Positions 34,953 to 43,673 are shown, counted from the first letter of the stretch. The stretch is DNA of 64,000 nt from Acinetobacter pullicarnis (GCF_006352475.1 NZ_VCMZ01000001.1:992001-1056000); one strand, 5' to 3'. The notes: generated by a model not told the origin, from the sequence alone. A program made the numbers and translations.

Positions 34953-35915
34953 ATGCAATTAACGGAAGCACAATTGCTCGCAGCATATCAACGTATGCGC
35001 GACATTCGTGAGTTTGAAGATCGACTTCACGACGAGAACAATACCGGTGATATTCCTGGTTTTATTCATTTATATAGCGGTGAAGAAGCGGTTGCAGTCG
35101 GTGTCTGTGAAAACTTAACCGATCAAGATTTTATTACTTCAACCCATCGTGGTCATGGTCACTGTATTGCCAAAGGCTGTGATATTCATGGGATGATGTT
35201 GGAAATCTTTGGTAAAGATGCCGGGCTATGCCGTGGTAAAGGCGGCTCGATGCATATTGCCGATTTGGACAAAGGCATGCTCGGTGCCAACGGGATTGTT
35301 GGTGGTGGGCCCCCATTGGCAGTCGGTGCGGCACTTACCGCAAAAACCTTAAAAACGGGTGGGGTTGGCCTGTCATTTACTGGTGATGGTGGTTCCAATC
35401 AAGGCTTAACTTTTGAAGCCATGAACATGGCGGTGGTATTGAAATTACCCGTTATCTTTGTTTTTGAAAACAATGGTTTTGGTGAAGGGACTGCGCATGA
35501 TTACGCGGTAGGCAGTAAAGATATCGCAGGCCGTGCAGCGGCATTTGGGATGCCGGCTGAAAAAGTAGATGGCACCGATTTCTTTGCTGTTTATGAAGCA
35601 GCACAACGTGCGATTGCACGTGCACGCAATGGCGAAGGGCCAAGTGTAATTGAAAGTGTGACCAACCGTTTTTACGGTCACTTCGAAGGTGATCCGGGGT
35701 TAATTCGCTCTAAAGAAGAATTGGATGATGTCAAAGCCAATCATGATCCTTTGAAAATTTTCCGTGAAAAAGTCAAAGGCCAAATTGATGAAGCCAAGCT
35801 CGATGCCATTGATGTTGCATCGAAAGCCAATGTCGATGATGCCGTTGCCAAAGCACGCGCTGCTGAATATCCAGCCGTATCACAATTATTGACTGACGTT
35901 TACGTGTCTTACTAA
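34953..35915 (+). CDS. acoA: Acetoin dehydrogenase E1 component, alpha subunit (TPP-dependent)
   Basis: A 320-aa E1-alpha subunit that cleaves acetoin with thiamine diphosphate, giving acetaldehyde and an acetyl group passed to E2 lipoyl. The TPP/Mg motif GDGGSNQGLTFEAMNMAVV(x)n ENN is at about residues 145-175. The N-terminal YQRMRDIREFEDR and HLYSGEEAVAVGV plus HRGHGHCIAKG are typical of the family. It is the first gene of the acoABC-lpd operon, with a strong AAGGAG ribosome-binding site. The next gene starts 15 bases downstream. Confidence 0.95.
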   Translation: MQLTEAQLLAAYQRMRDIREFEDRLHDENNTGDIPGFIHLYSGEEAVAVGVCENLTDQDFITSTHRGHGHCIAKGCDIHGMMLEIFGKDAGLCRGKGGSMHIADLDKGMLGANGIVGGGPPLAVGAALTAKTLKTGGVGLSFTGDGGSNQGLTFEAMNMAVVLKLPVIFVFENNGFGEGTAHDYAVGSKDIAGRAAAFGMPAEKVDGTDFFAVYEAAQRAIARARNGEGPSVIESVTNRFYGHFEGDPGLIRSKEELDDVKANHDPLKIFREKVKGQIDEAKLDAIDVASKANVDDAVAKARAAEYPAVSQLLTDVYVSY

Positions 35916-35930
35916 AGGAAGAGTAAAGCA

Positions 35931-36950
35931 ATGCCTATAAAAAGTTATAGAAACGCGATTAAAGAAGCGATTGAAGTTGAAATGCGCCGTGATCCAACCG
36001 TTGTGGTGATGGGTGAAGATGTTCGTGGTGGTCATGGCGGTAAAAATACCGATGACAACCAACTCGAAGGTTTTGGTGGTGTATTGGGTGTGACCAAAGG
36101 CTTATGGACTGAATTTGGGACCTCACGGGTAATCGATACCCCAATTACTGAGTCTGCGATTATTGGGATGGCGGCAGGTGCTGCGGCAACCGGTTTACGT
36201 CCGGTGGCAGATTTGATGTTTATGGATTTCTATGGCGTGTGTCATGACATGCTCTATAACCAAGCGGCAAAATTCCGTTATATGTTCGGTGGTAAAGCCA
36301 AAGCGCCAATGGTGGTACGCGGCATGATCGGTGCAGGCTTCTCTGCAGCGGCACAGCATTCGCAATCACCGTATAACGTTTTTGCTGCGGTGCCAGGTCT
36401 AAAAGTTGTGGTGCCATCGAGCCCATATGATGTCAAAGGCTTACTCACCCAAGCGATTCGTGATGACGATCCAGTGGTGTTCTGTGAACATAAACTGTTG
36501 TATGACATCAAAGGCGAAGTGCCAGATGAGTCGTATACCATTCCATTTGGTGTTGCAAATTATACCCGTCACGGCACCGATATCACCATTATTGCGCTCA
36601 GTTTGATGGTGCATCGCGCCAATGAAGTTGCAGATAAATTGGCCAAAGAAGGCATCTCGGTTGAAGTGGTCGATCCACGGACCATTTCGCCATTGGATGA
36701 AGACGGCATTTTAGAATCGGTGGCATCGACAGGTCGTGTGGTGATTGTGGATGAGTCTGCAGCACGCTGTGGTTTTGGTCATGATGTGGCAGCATTGATT
36801 GCACAAAAAGGCTTCCACTATTTGAAAGCACCAATTGAGCTGGTCACACCACCGCATACCCCAGTGCCATTTTCGCCAGTGTTAGAGCAAGAATGGTTAC
36901 CAAGTGCTGCACGTATTGAGCTCGCTGTGCGTAAAACCTTGGAGGCTTAG
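35931..36950 (+). CDS. acoB: Acetoin dehydrogenase E1 component, beta subunit
   Basis: A 339-aa transketolase-like E1-beta subunit. Motifs include VVVMGEDVRGG, RVIDTPITESAIIGMAAGAA, ADLMFMDFYGVCHDML and VVDPRTISPLDEDGILESV in the C-terminal domain. It pairs with AcoA to form the acetoin-cleaving heterotetramer. It is preceded by AAAGGAAGAG, and its end carries the GGAGG ribosome-binding site for the E2 gene (36941-36945). Confidence 0.95.
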   Translation: MPIKSYRNAIKEAIEVEMRRDPTVVVMGEDVRGGHGGKNTDDNQLEGFGGVLGVTKGLWTEFGTSRVIDTPITESAIIGMAAGAAATGLRPVADLMFMDFYGVCHDMLYNQAAKFRYMFGGKAKAPMVVRGMIGAGFSAAAQHSQSPYNVFAAVPGLKVVVPSSPYDVKGLLTQAIRDDDPVVFCEHKLLYDIKGEVPDESYTIPFGVANYTRHGTDITIIALSLMVHRANEVADKLAKEGISVEVVDPRTISPLDEDGILESVASTGRVVIVDESAARCGFGHDVAALIAQKGFHYLKAPIELVTPPHTPVPFSPVLEQEWLPSAARIELAVRKTLEA

Positions 36951-36951
36951 G

Positions 36952-38508
36952 ATGAGTGAAATTAAAACATTGGAGATCCCAAAATGGGGATTGTCCATGG
37001 AAGAAGGCACCATCGCACAATGGCTGATTGCCGAAGGGCAAAGCTTTGCCAAGGGCGATGAAATTTGTGAAATTGAAACCACCAAAATCGTCAATGTACT
37101 TGAAGCGCCATTTGATGGCACTTTACGTAAAATTTTAGCGCAAGCGGGCGATACCTTATTGGTGGGTGGCTTGATTGCGATCAGTGCGGACAGCAGTGTT
37201 TCTGATGCAGAGATCGAGGCGTTTGCTGCGACTTTGGGTCAGACCACGGCAGCAGCGCCTGCAACAACGTCGGCAACCACACCAGTGGCTGAACCTGTTG
37301 CACCTGCTGCGGCAGCGGCCGTTGCCAGTGTGACCGCCGTTGCAGTCGCGCCCGTTGCGGTGAAAAAACCAGTCTCTGCACAGGTTTCTGCACAAAATCA
37401 TGTAATCCCAGCAGCATTGCAAGGTTATCAGGCTGAGCATGGTTTGTTTACCACGCCACATGCCCAGCAATTGGCTGAAAAACACAATCTCAATCTTGCC
37501 GCAGTTCAAGGCACTGGGCGTGAAAATCGTATCAGTGTTAGCGATCTACAAACGGCAGTACAGGCTGCAGGCGGACAGTGGCCAGATGTGCGTCATCAGG
37601 CCAGTGGCAAAGCACAAAAATCCAATGCTGATGATCAACATGTATTGGCCACCCCAGTTGCCCGTCGTTTGGCCAAAGAATGGGGCATTAACTTAAATGA
37701 CTGCCGCAGTTCAGGTTCACGTGGGCGGGTCTGCAAAGAAGATGTTGAAGCAGTTTATCAACGTGAACATGCAGTCACCGCAGCAGCTACAGCAGTCGTT
37801 GTAGACAGTGTTGCAACTGCGAAAGTCACTGCAACGCCAATGAACGGCATGCGTAAAGCGATTGCTTCGCGCTTACAGGCCGCGAAACGCAATGCACCGC
37901 ATTTTCGTCTGATTGCGGATATTAATGTTGAAGCACTGCAAGCATTACGTGGGCAAATTAATAGCACCGTGCCGCAGGTTAAACTGTCGATCAATGACAT
38001 GCTCATTAAAGCAGCAGCGGCAGCTTTAATGAAAGTGCCACAAGTAAACGTGCAATTTGATGAAGAAAATCAGCAAATTTTACAGTTCGACCAAGCGGAT
38101 ATCTCGATTGCAGTGGCGATTGATTCAGGTTTAATTACCCCAATTGTCAAAGCAGCAAATCGCAAGTCGATGGCTGAGATTTCCAATGACATGCGTGATT
38201 TGGCCACACGTGCCAAAACTGGCAAATTGGCACCGGATGAATTCCAAGGCGGCAGTTTCAGTATCTCGAATTTGGGCATGTTGGGGGTGAAGCAATTTGA
38301 TGCGATTATCAATCCGCCACAAGGTGCAATTTTAGCCTTGGGCGCTTCAGAGCAACGTGCAGTGGTGGTGAATGGCGCAGTACAAGTACAGCAAATCATG
38401 ACCGCCACCTTGTCTTGTGATCACCGTGTAATTGATGGTGCCTTGGGTGCCAAATTCCTCGCCAGCTTTAAGCAGTTTGTTGAAAATCCTGCATTGATTT
38501 TGGTTTAG
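36952..38508 (+). CDS. acoC: Acetoin dehydrogenase E2 (dihydrolipoamide acetyltransferase), two E3-binding domains
   Basis: A 518-aa E2 subunit. The N-terminal lipoyl domain has the lipoylated Lys in EIETTKIVNVLE (about residue 43). A long Ala/Thr/Pro/Val linker follows. There are then two peripheral subunit-binding motifs: TTPHAQQLAEKHNLNLAAV with GTGRENRISVSDL (about residues 164-200), and ATPVARRLAKEWGIN with SGSRGRVCKEDV (about 230-265). The catalytic domain ends with SCDHRVIDGALGAKFLASF including the active-site His. Most E2 proteins of this length have one binding domain. The start at 36952 was chosen because the in-frame upstream start lies inside acoB and this one follows GGAGG. Confidence 0.92.
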   Translation: MSEIKTLEIPKWGLSMEEGTIAQWLIAEGQSFAKGDEICEIETTKIVNVLEAPFDGTLRKILAQAGDTLLVGGLIAISADSSVSDAEIEAFAATLGQTTAAAPATTSATTPVAEPVAPAAAAAVASVTAVAVAPVAVKKPVSAQVSAQNHVIPAALQGYQAEHGLFTTPHAQQLAEKHNLNLAAVQGTGRENRISVSDLQTAVQAAGGQWPDVRHQASGKAQKSNADDQHVLATPVARRLAKEWGINLNDCRSSGSRGRVCKEDVEAVYQREHAVTAAATAVVVDSVATAKVTATPMNGMRKAIASRLQAAKRNAPHFRLIADINVEALQALRGQINSTVPQVKLSINDMLIKAAAAALMKVPQVNVQFDEENQQILQFDQADISIAVAIDSGLITPIVKAANRKSMAEISNDMRDLATRAKTGKLAPDEFQGGSFSISNLGMLGVKQFDAIINPPQGAILALGASEQRAVVVNGAVQVQQIMTATLSCDHRVIDGALGAKFLASFKQFVENPALILV

Positions 38509-38518
38509 GAGCACGCGC

Positions 38519-39919
38519 ATGTCAGATACACAATTTGATCTTATCGTGATCGGTGCGGGACCTGGCGGTTATGTGGCTGCCATCCGCGCAGCGCAATTGG
38601 GACTGAAAACGGCAGTGGTTGAATCGACTCATTTAGGTGGAATTTGCCTGAATTGGGGCTGTATTCCAACCAAAGCCTTGCTCAGTGGTGCAGAACTGGC
38701 ACATCAGTTGAAAAATAGTCAGCGCTTTGGTTTTCAAATCGATCAGGTCAATTTTGATATGAATGCTTTGGTGCAGCACAGCCGACAGGTGTCGGCACAG
38801 CTGGTGCAAGGCGTCACGCACTTATTGAAAAAAAATCAGGTCACGGTTTTTACGGCAACCGCCAAGTTTAAGGCCAAAGGGCAACTTGAACTGACCGATG
38901 CAGCCGGCCAAACACAGCAGATAACTGCCGCACATATTATTGTGGCTACCGGTGCGAAAGCCGCCAATTTGCCGCAGTTACCGGTCGATGGCCACTATGT
39001 CTGGAACTATCAGCAGGCCTTGGTCCCAACACGATTACCAAAATCTTTGTTGGTAGTCGGTTCTGGCGCAATTGGCAGTGAGTTTGCCAGTTTGTATCAG
39101 GACTTGGGCTGCCAAGTCACTTTGGTGGATATTGCCAAGCAGATTTTGCCAAGCGAAGACCTCGAAGTTGCCAACTACATGCAGAAGCAATTCGAACAGC
39201 GTGGTATGCGGGTACTGACCGAAGCCGCACTCAATTCGATTGTGATTGAAAATGGTTTAGTCAGCTGTGAGATTCAAACTGCGAAAGGCATTGAAACGAT
39301 ACAGGTTGAACATGTGCTGTCTGCGGTTGGAGTGAAAGCCAATTTTGCTGAACTTGGCTTAGATGCTTTGGGGATTGAAACCGAAGCTGGTTTCATCAAA
39401 ATTGATCCGTGGTGTAAAACCAATGTCGCGGGTGTTTATGCGATTGGTGATGTCGCTGGCGCACCGTGTTTAGCACATAAAGCCAGTCATGAAGCCATGC
39501 TTTGTGTGGAAAAAATTGCAGGGGTGAAAACGGTACATGCACTGGATCGTACTCAGATTCCGGGCTGTATTTTCACCCATCCACAGGTGGCCAGTATTGG
39601 TTTAACTGAACAAAAAGCCAAAGCAGCGGGCTATCACTTGAGTATTGGAAAATTCCCATTTCAGGCCAATGGTAAAGCTTTAGCACGGGGCGCAGCTGAA
39701 GGTTTTGTGAAAACCATCATTAATAGCGAAACGGGTGAATTGTTGGGGGCACATTTGGTCGGTCATGAAGTGACTGAACACATTCAAGGCTTTGCGATTG
39801 CCAAATACTTGGAAGCCACCGATGAAAGTTTATCTCAGGTGATTTTCCCACACCCGACTTTGTCTGAAGCGATGCATGAGTCAATTTTGGCAGCCATGCA
39901 ACGTGCGATTCATGTTTAA
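38519..39919 (+). CDS. acoL: Dihydrolipoyl dehydrogenase (E3) of the acetoin complex
   Basis: A 466-aa FAD flavoprotein that reoxidises the E2 dihydrolipoyl group with NAD. It shows FAD-binding DLIVIGAGPGGYVAAIRAAQ, the redox disulfide in GGICLNWGCIPTKALL, the NAD-binding LVVGSGAIGSEFASLYQDLG, and the C-terminal active site HPTLSEAMHESI. It is the fourth gene of the aco operon, 10 bp after the E2 gene. The symbol could also be lpd; operon position makes a dedicated E3 likely. Confidence 0.94.
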   Translation: MSDTQFDLIVIGAGPGGYVAAIRAAQLGLKTAVVESTHLGGICLNWGCIPTKALLSGAELAHQLKNSQRFGFQIDQVNFDMNALVQHSRQVSAQLVQGVTHLLKKNQVTVFTATAKFKAKGQLELTDAAGQTQQITAAHIIVATGAKAANLPQLPVDGHYVWNYQQALVPTRLPKSLLVVGSGAIGSEFASLYQDLGCQVTLVDIAKQILPSEDLEVANYMQKQFEQRGMRVLTEAALNSIVIENGLVSCEIQTAKGIETIQVEHVLSAVGVKANFAELGLDALGIETEAGFIKIDPWCKTNVAGVYAIGDVAGAPCLAHKASHEAMLCVEKIAGVKTVHALDRTQIPGCIFTHPQVASIGLTEQKAKAAGYHLSIGKFPFQANGKALARGAAEGFVKTIINSETGELLGAHLVGHEVTEHIQGFAIAKYLEATDESLSQVIFPHPTLSEAMHESILAAMQRAIHV

Positions 39920-40057
39920 GCATTGATTTAAAGTTTCTTTGAGCGGAGCGCATTTCGATGTGCTTTCGCCCTAAAATTCGATGATTTACGAGACATGATT
40001 CATTGCAGATCATTCACTGCACACAATTTACTGTAAAACAGCAGCACGGAGTACAAC

Positions 40058-40843
40058 ATGCCTAGAGGTCTAAACCAGAAAGTTGCGTTAGTTACCGGTG
40101 CCGCACAGGGTATTGGTCGTGGAATTGCATTGCGCTTGGCACAAGAGGGCGTGCATTTGGGTTTGGTCGATTTAAACCAAGACAAACTTGCAGCGGTGCA
40201 AGCCGAAGTTGAAGCTTTGGGTGTCAAAGCGACCACCTTTATAGCCAACATTGCTGAACTAGATGAGATCACCCAAGCGATTGCGCATACAGAACAACAG
40301 TTGGGTGGTTTTGATATCATCATCAACAATGCGGGTATTGCCCAAGTGCAAGCGATTAGCGAAGTGCAACCAGAAGCTTTCCGCCGCATTATGGATATTA
40401 ATGTCGGTGGTGTACTTTGGGGTATCCAAGCGGCAGCGAAGAAATTTATTGAAAGAAAGCAAAAGGGTAAAATTATCAATGCTTGCTCAATTGCAGGTCA
40501 TGATGGTTTTGCTTTGTTAGGTGTTTATTCCGCGACTAAATTTGCAGTCCGTGCCTTAACCCAATCTGCTGCCAAAGAGTATGCCAGTCACGGGATTACC
40601 GTAAATGGCTATTGTCCGGGGATTGTCGGTACCGATATGTGGGTGGAAATAGATAAACGCTTTGCGGAAATCACCGGTGCACCTGAGGGCGAAACCTACA
40701 AGAAATATGTGGATGGCATTGCTTTAGGTCGAGCACAAACCCCAGAAGATGTCGCGGCTTTGGTGGCCTTCCTCGCCAGTGAAGATTCGGACTATATTAC
40801 TGGTCAATCGATTTTAACCGATGGCGGTATTGTCTATCGCTAA
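40058..40843 (+). CDS. budC: Short-chain dehydrogenase: diacetyl/acetoin reductase, 2,3-butanediol dehydrogenase
   Basis: A 261-aa SDR. The nucleotide-binding motif is [14 protein letters not shown], the NNAG motif is IINNAGIAQ, the catalytic Ser is in [10 protein letters not shown], and [20 protein letters not shown] holds the YxxxK pair. It is strongly similar in pattern to meso-butanediol/diacetyl reductases found with aco genes, which interconvert butanediol, acetoin and diacetyl and so feed the acetoin dehydrogenase. It lies 138 bp after the E3 gene on the same strand and ends at a strong terminator. The expected zinc-type butanediol dehydrogenase is not found after it; a T6SS module follows instead. 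Confidence 0.88.
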   Translation: MPRGLNQKVALVTGAAQGIGRGIALRLAQEGVHLGLVDLNQDKLAAVQAEVEALGVKATTFIANIAELDEITQAIAHTEQQLGGFDIIINNAGIAQVQAISEVQPEAFRRIMDINVGGVLWGIQAAAKKFIERKQKGKIINACSIAGHDGFALLGVYSATKFAVRALTQSAAKEYASHGITVNGYCPGIVGTDMWVEIDKRFAEITGAPEGETYKKYVDGIALGRAQTPEDVAALVAFLASEDSDYITGQSILTDGGIVYR

Positions 40844-40874
40844 GCTGTTTAAATCGGTTCAAATCGCCTAAATA

Positions 40875-40909
40875 AAAAATCCCGCTGTGTCTGAACCTGC
40901 GGGATTTTT
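40875..40909 (+). terminator. Rho-independent terminator of the aco operon
   Basis: AAAAATCCCGC and GCGGGATTTTT form an 11-bp stem with a 13-base loop followed by TG and a T-rich stretch, 32 bp after the SDR stop. Confidence 0.88.
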
Positions 40910-41043
40910 GTTTGTTCTTGATCGGTATGAAGTCTTAATGTTCCTGTTTCTATATTGCATATCATTGAGCGTTTATCTGCTGCAATAACAATGCAGTCTC
41001 CCCAATGGATTGAGAGGATCATCGTTATAATTAGATTGTTCAA
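40905..41043 (-). pseudogene. Possible truncated Ntn-hydrolase (proteasome-fold) gene fragment
   Basis: On the minus strand the sequence from the ATG at 41043 (or 41022) reads MILSIHWGDCIVIAADKRSM and continues for about 20 plausible residues. It resembles the first strands of proteasome-fold peptidases, where a GIVIAADxR pattern is characteristic. The frame then runs into the aco terminator and ends as a 64-codon frame without further homologous-looking sequence. It is read as the N-terminal stump of a gene cut when the neighbouring T6SS module arrived; both the fold and the cause are inference. Confidence 0.35.
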
Positions 41044-41102
41044 AAATTAGTGGTTTTGTGGTATTTTGAAAAAATAATAATTTCACAAAAAGAGCAATAA
41101 TT

Positions 41103-41453
41103 ATGGCAGGTGGATCACAAATAGTTATTAATAATCAAGGAATAATAATTACAACAAATGGAAAAGTTATATTTAAAGCAGGACAGCATAAGTTTGAAAA
41201 AGCAGTTGAAGTGGGAGTTAATTTAAGAGGGCTTCCTTCTTATGAATCATATAATGAAAAATTTCAAATGCTTTCACCTTCGGGGGAAGTAATGTCTCAT
41301 GTTGGTTATAAAATTTCGAATGCTGATCAAAGTTTCATCGCAATTACAGATCGTAAAGGTCTTTCAAAACGTGTAAATACAGATTCTGAGAAAAATTTAA
41401 AAGTTGATTTACATTGGATTTCTTTGGAAAAAGAAGATGAAGGAGATCAATAA
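41103..41453 (+). CDS. Orphan VgrG C-terminal (DUF2345-like) fragment protein
   Basis: A 116-aa protein that starts MAGGSQIVINNQGIIITTNG with KVIFKAGQH after it. This is the last beta-helix turn of the VgrG DUF2345 domain (compare TAGGSQLSLNDAG and FLCKAGQHVF at the end of the VgrG at 3519). A tail follows with SPSGEVMSHVGYKISNADQS and ITDRKGLSKRV, a transthyretin-like strand pattern often fused to VgrG tips. No VgrG body lies upstream. It may be a relic of a longer VgrG or a free adaptor for the downstream effector candidate. A start with AAAGAGC upstream is acceptable. The next gene begins 3 bases after the stop. Confidence 0.7.
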   Translation: MAGGSQIVINNQGIIITTNGKVIFKAGQHKFEKAVEVGVNLRGLPSYESYNEKFQMLSPSGEVMSHVGYKISNADQSFIAITDRKGLSKRVNTDSEKNLKVDLHWISLEKEDEGDQ

Positions 41454-41455
41454 TC

Positions 41456-41524
41456 ATGGGGGGATTAGATTGGGAAGGAAATACAAATACAGAAGAAAAT
41501 AGCTGTAAAACACTTACAGTGTAA
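41456..41524 (+). pseudogene. Frameshifted N-terminus of the second effector candidate
   Basis: The ATG at 41456, well placed after AAGGAGATCAATAATC, reads MGGLDWEGNTNTEENSCKTL then TV and a stop. Shifting by one base at GTG-TAA lets reading continue as NCLTFWEIHQQEAMKRV into the long frame at 41562. One extra T in GTGTAATTGC explains the break. It could be a mutation, a sequencing error or, less likely, programmed +1 frameshifting at a stop codon. Confidence 0.7.
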
Positions 41525-41561
41525 TTGCTTAACTTTTTGGGAAATACACCAACAAGAGGCA

Positions 41562-42611
41562 ATGAAACGAGTTTCTAATTTAAAAGATGCAAAAAAAAAT
41601 CGATATAAATTAGAACCAGGATATGAGGCGAGAGCGAGAAGAGTTGCATCTGTATATGCAAACATCTATTTAGAACAAGAAAATCATGGAAATAAACAAT
41701 TTGTTGGTCGCTACTATTGGATGGGCTTCGGTGCATTCGCTTCAAAAACAGTGGCAGCGATTTTTAAACACGGACTTACAGCATGGGGGTATAAATGGGT
41801 TCCACTGAGCGTCGTTCGAGATCCTGTACATTCATTTGCTAAAGGGAACTTATGGTTATTTATGGATATTGCACCTTGGCATTATGCTTGGAGCATGTCA
41901 TCAGCATCATTTAATCAATGTCAAACTCAACGTGATGTTTCAAAATACACCCACATTAAAGAAGAAGTCAGCAACTTACCTTGGTCAAATTGCTTACCTA
42001 TTATTAAACATTTACAAAGTACGCCAGAGATTACAAAGGCTTTTGGATATTTACTAAAAATTGAAGCTATTTTTAAAAGAAAAGGAAAAACAAGGAAAGA
42101 AAATTTTGATGATTCACAACAAAACCTTTTCGATCACTTGAAAGCAATCGCAGTACAAGAGCAACGAAATATTTTACAAGAATTAGTTTGGAACGATTGG
42201 AAAGTTGATGCGCAAGCGACTGTACAACGAGTTACAAGATTACCCGATAGTACCTTAGTGCTTTCAAGTGATTATTTTGTTGATGCAGTTAAACCTGTAA
42301 GAAAATCACAGCGTATTTTACCGAGTGCTTACAACATGAAGGGCATGGAAAAAATATATGAAGGGCGCCATGCTGGGGTGTTGGAACAGTTACCTACAAC
42401 AGTTTATAGCGAGCCTTTAGCAAAAACTAAAGTTGAAAATTATGATAGTCGTAGGGAGTGGATTCAAAAAGCGTCAGAAAAATATCATGAATTAATGTTA
42501 GACGAAAAAGGGCGTTCTTTTTTAGAAAAAGAACTGAAGATTATTGCAGGATGGGGCAATAGCAAGGCGGACTTTAAAACCGGCAAGGACAGCAATGATG
42601 GAAAAATTTAA
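41562..42611 (+). CDS. Putative T6SS effector of unknown activity (main frame after frameshift)
   Basis: A 349-aa reading frame with family-like text such as YEARARRVASVYANIYLEQ, KQFVGRYYWMGFGAFASKTVA, VPLSVVRDPVHSFAKGNLWL and MDIAPWHYAWSMS. These form a conserved, probably enzymatic core, but I recognise no catalytic family. It lies between an orphan VgrG end and a lipoprotein, the order VgrG-effector-immunity, so it is read as an effector acting in the periplasm. The true start is probably 41456, in another frame (see the frameshifted piece). The ATG at 41562 has only AGAGG 3 bases upstream. If the frameshift is real, the protein lacks about 35 N-terminal residues that might be needed for loading. 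Confidence 0.6.
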   Translation: MKRVSNLKDAKKNRYKLEPGYEARARRVASVYANIYLEQENHGNKQFVGRYYWMGFGAFASKTVAAIFKHGLTAWGYKWVPLSVVRDPVHSFAKGNLWLFMDIAPWHYAWSMSSASFNQCQTQRDVSKYTHIKEEVSNLPWSNCLPIIKHLQSTPEITKAFGYLLKIEAIFKRKGKTRKENFDDSQQNLFDHLKAIAVQEQRNILQELVWNDWKVDAQATVQRVTRLPDSTLVLSSDYFVDAVKPVRKSQRILPSAYNMKGMEKIYEGRHAGVLEQLPTTVYSEPLAKTKVENYDSRREWIQKASEKYHELMLDEKGRSFLEKELKIIAGWGNSKADFKTGKDSNDGKI

Positions 42612-43485
42612 TCGTATTGTTTATTTCATCATCCTTTTAATTTTTGGGTGGCTACTCTCTGCATGTCAACCAAACACAAAAAACATAGAGAATAGCGCAA
42701 TGAATCAACAGCCTTATATTTTACATTTTGGTCAACAGGGATTTAAGGATTTTGCTCAATACAATCTAGGTCGTACAGATAGCCACCCTTCTGGTGCAGA
42801 CTTTAGAGAGTTGGATTTTACGCCACCTAACTTAGGTCAAATTAAAGTTGAAAATAGTACAAACAGTTTGGTGATTGACCATGTTTTTTCCGTATTAGGG
42901 ACATCTTTTTCTAAGGATGATGGTATTCAAAAACTTTCTATAAATGCAGGCTTAAATAAGGAGGAGTTTGTTAGCCCTAAGCAAGCCTATCAAGGTTATG
43001 TCGAGTTAATGAAACGATTAAATCAGGCTGGATGGAAAAACTATGTTGTCAGGTATGATCCTAGAATAGCGAAGGAAGACAATATTCGATATTTGATGGA
43101 AGGGCATGATGTAATTGATCTGAGTTATATATTTAATGATGAGGAATGGGAAAAAATAATAAATTCTCTTACGACGAACTCAATCGGTTATCGTCTATAT
43201 GCGAATGGCATTATTTTGGGTATTAGCTTAAATCGAACTGAAAAAAATAAAGATGGTAGAGAGCAATATATGGTTCGTTATGCGTTCCAAACAGCTCGTT
43301 ATAATCAACGAAATTTAATTTCAGATTCATCTGAAATGACAGCTCAACAATTAGAACAAAAATTTAAAAGTAATTTAGAAAGATATAAGAGGTTAAGAGA
43401 AACGGAGGAAAAGGATGCGATTGCTCAAGGTTATCGTATCGATGAAAGCTATGTTGACCCTGATGTTTGGCAATACGCTAAATAA
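42598..43485 (+). CDS. Lipoprotein, putative periplasmic T6SS immunity protein
   Basis: A 295-aa protein beginning MEKFNRIVYFIILLIFGWLL and then SAC, a lipoprotein signal with Cys at residue 23. The mature part is hydrophilic with YVVRYDPRIAKEDNIRYLMEGHD and a Glu/Lys-rich C-terminus. The ATGs at 42595 and 42598 are both usable after AAGGA; a longer in-frame start at 42544 lies inside the effector gene and lacks the signal. The start overlaps the effector 3' end by 14 bases, so the pair is coupled. A periplasmic immunity role is inferred from position and anchoring; the family is not recognised. Confidence 0.62.
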   Translation: MEKFNRIVYFIILLIFGWLLSACQPNTKNIENSAMNQQPYILHFGQQGFKDFAQYNLGRTDSHPSGADFRELDFTPPNLGQIKVENSTNSLVIDHVFSVLGTSFSKDDGIQKLSINAGLNKEEFVSPKQAYQGYVELMKRLNQAGWKNYVVRYDPRIAKEDNIRYLMEGHDVIDLSYIFNDEEWEKIINSLTTNSIGYRLYANGIILGISLNRTEKNKDGREQYMVRYAFQTARYNQRNLISDSSEMTAQQLEQKFKSNLERYKRLRETEEKDAIAQGYRIDESYVDPDVWQYAK

Positions 43486-43499
43486 ATATTTCTATAATT

Positions 43500-43611
43500 A
43501 ATCAACAACCGAAATCATTCCTCATTAAAATAGCAATACGGATTATCATCGATCAGAAAACAAGAAAAGTATGTTCAACACACTTCCTAAGGATACTTAA
43601 AAATATTTAAC
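43500..43611 (+). pseudogene. Relic of a fecI-type sigma factor gene
   Basis: Translation gives NQQPKSFLIKIAIRIIIDQK followed by TRKV. This corresponds to IQQPKSFLIKTATRVIIDQK and RRKV in the ECF sigma at 27854 (region 2 end). By eye roughly 60 of 70 bases match 28041-28112. There is no start and the frame ends soon after with unrelated residues. It is a fragment of a second, similar iron-signalling sigma gene or of a copy of the one in this window. Confidence 0.75.
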
Positions 43612-43617
43612 CGCGAG

Positions 43618-43650
43618 AGCTTAGTGAATAGAGATAAATCTCACTAAGCT
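43618..43650. terminator. Bidirectional terminator hairpin
   Basis: AGCTTAGTGA and TCACTAAGCT form a perfect 10-bp stem with a 13-base loop followed by GTTTT, between the convergent T6SS module and the bestrophin-like gene. Confidence 0.75.
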
Positions 43651-43673
43651 GTTTTAAATAATTCCGGTGAAGT

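Noticed and set aside
38070..38408. Minus-strand 112-codon frame inside acoC
   Set aside because: It is antisense to the well-defined E2 catalytic domain; such frames are common in codon-biased genes.
41456..41562. Programmed frameshift as a firm call
   Set aside because: No known slippery sequence or downstream structure is evident; a one-base insertion is the simpler reading.
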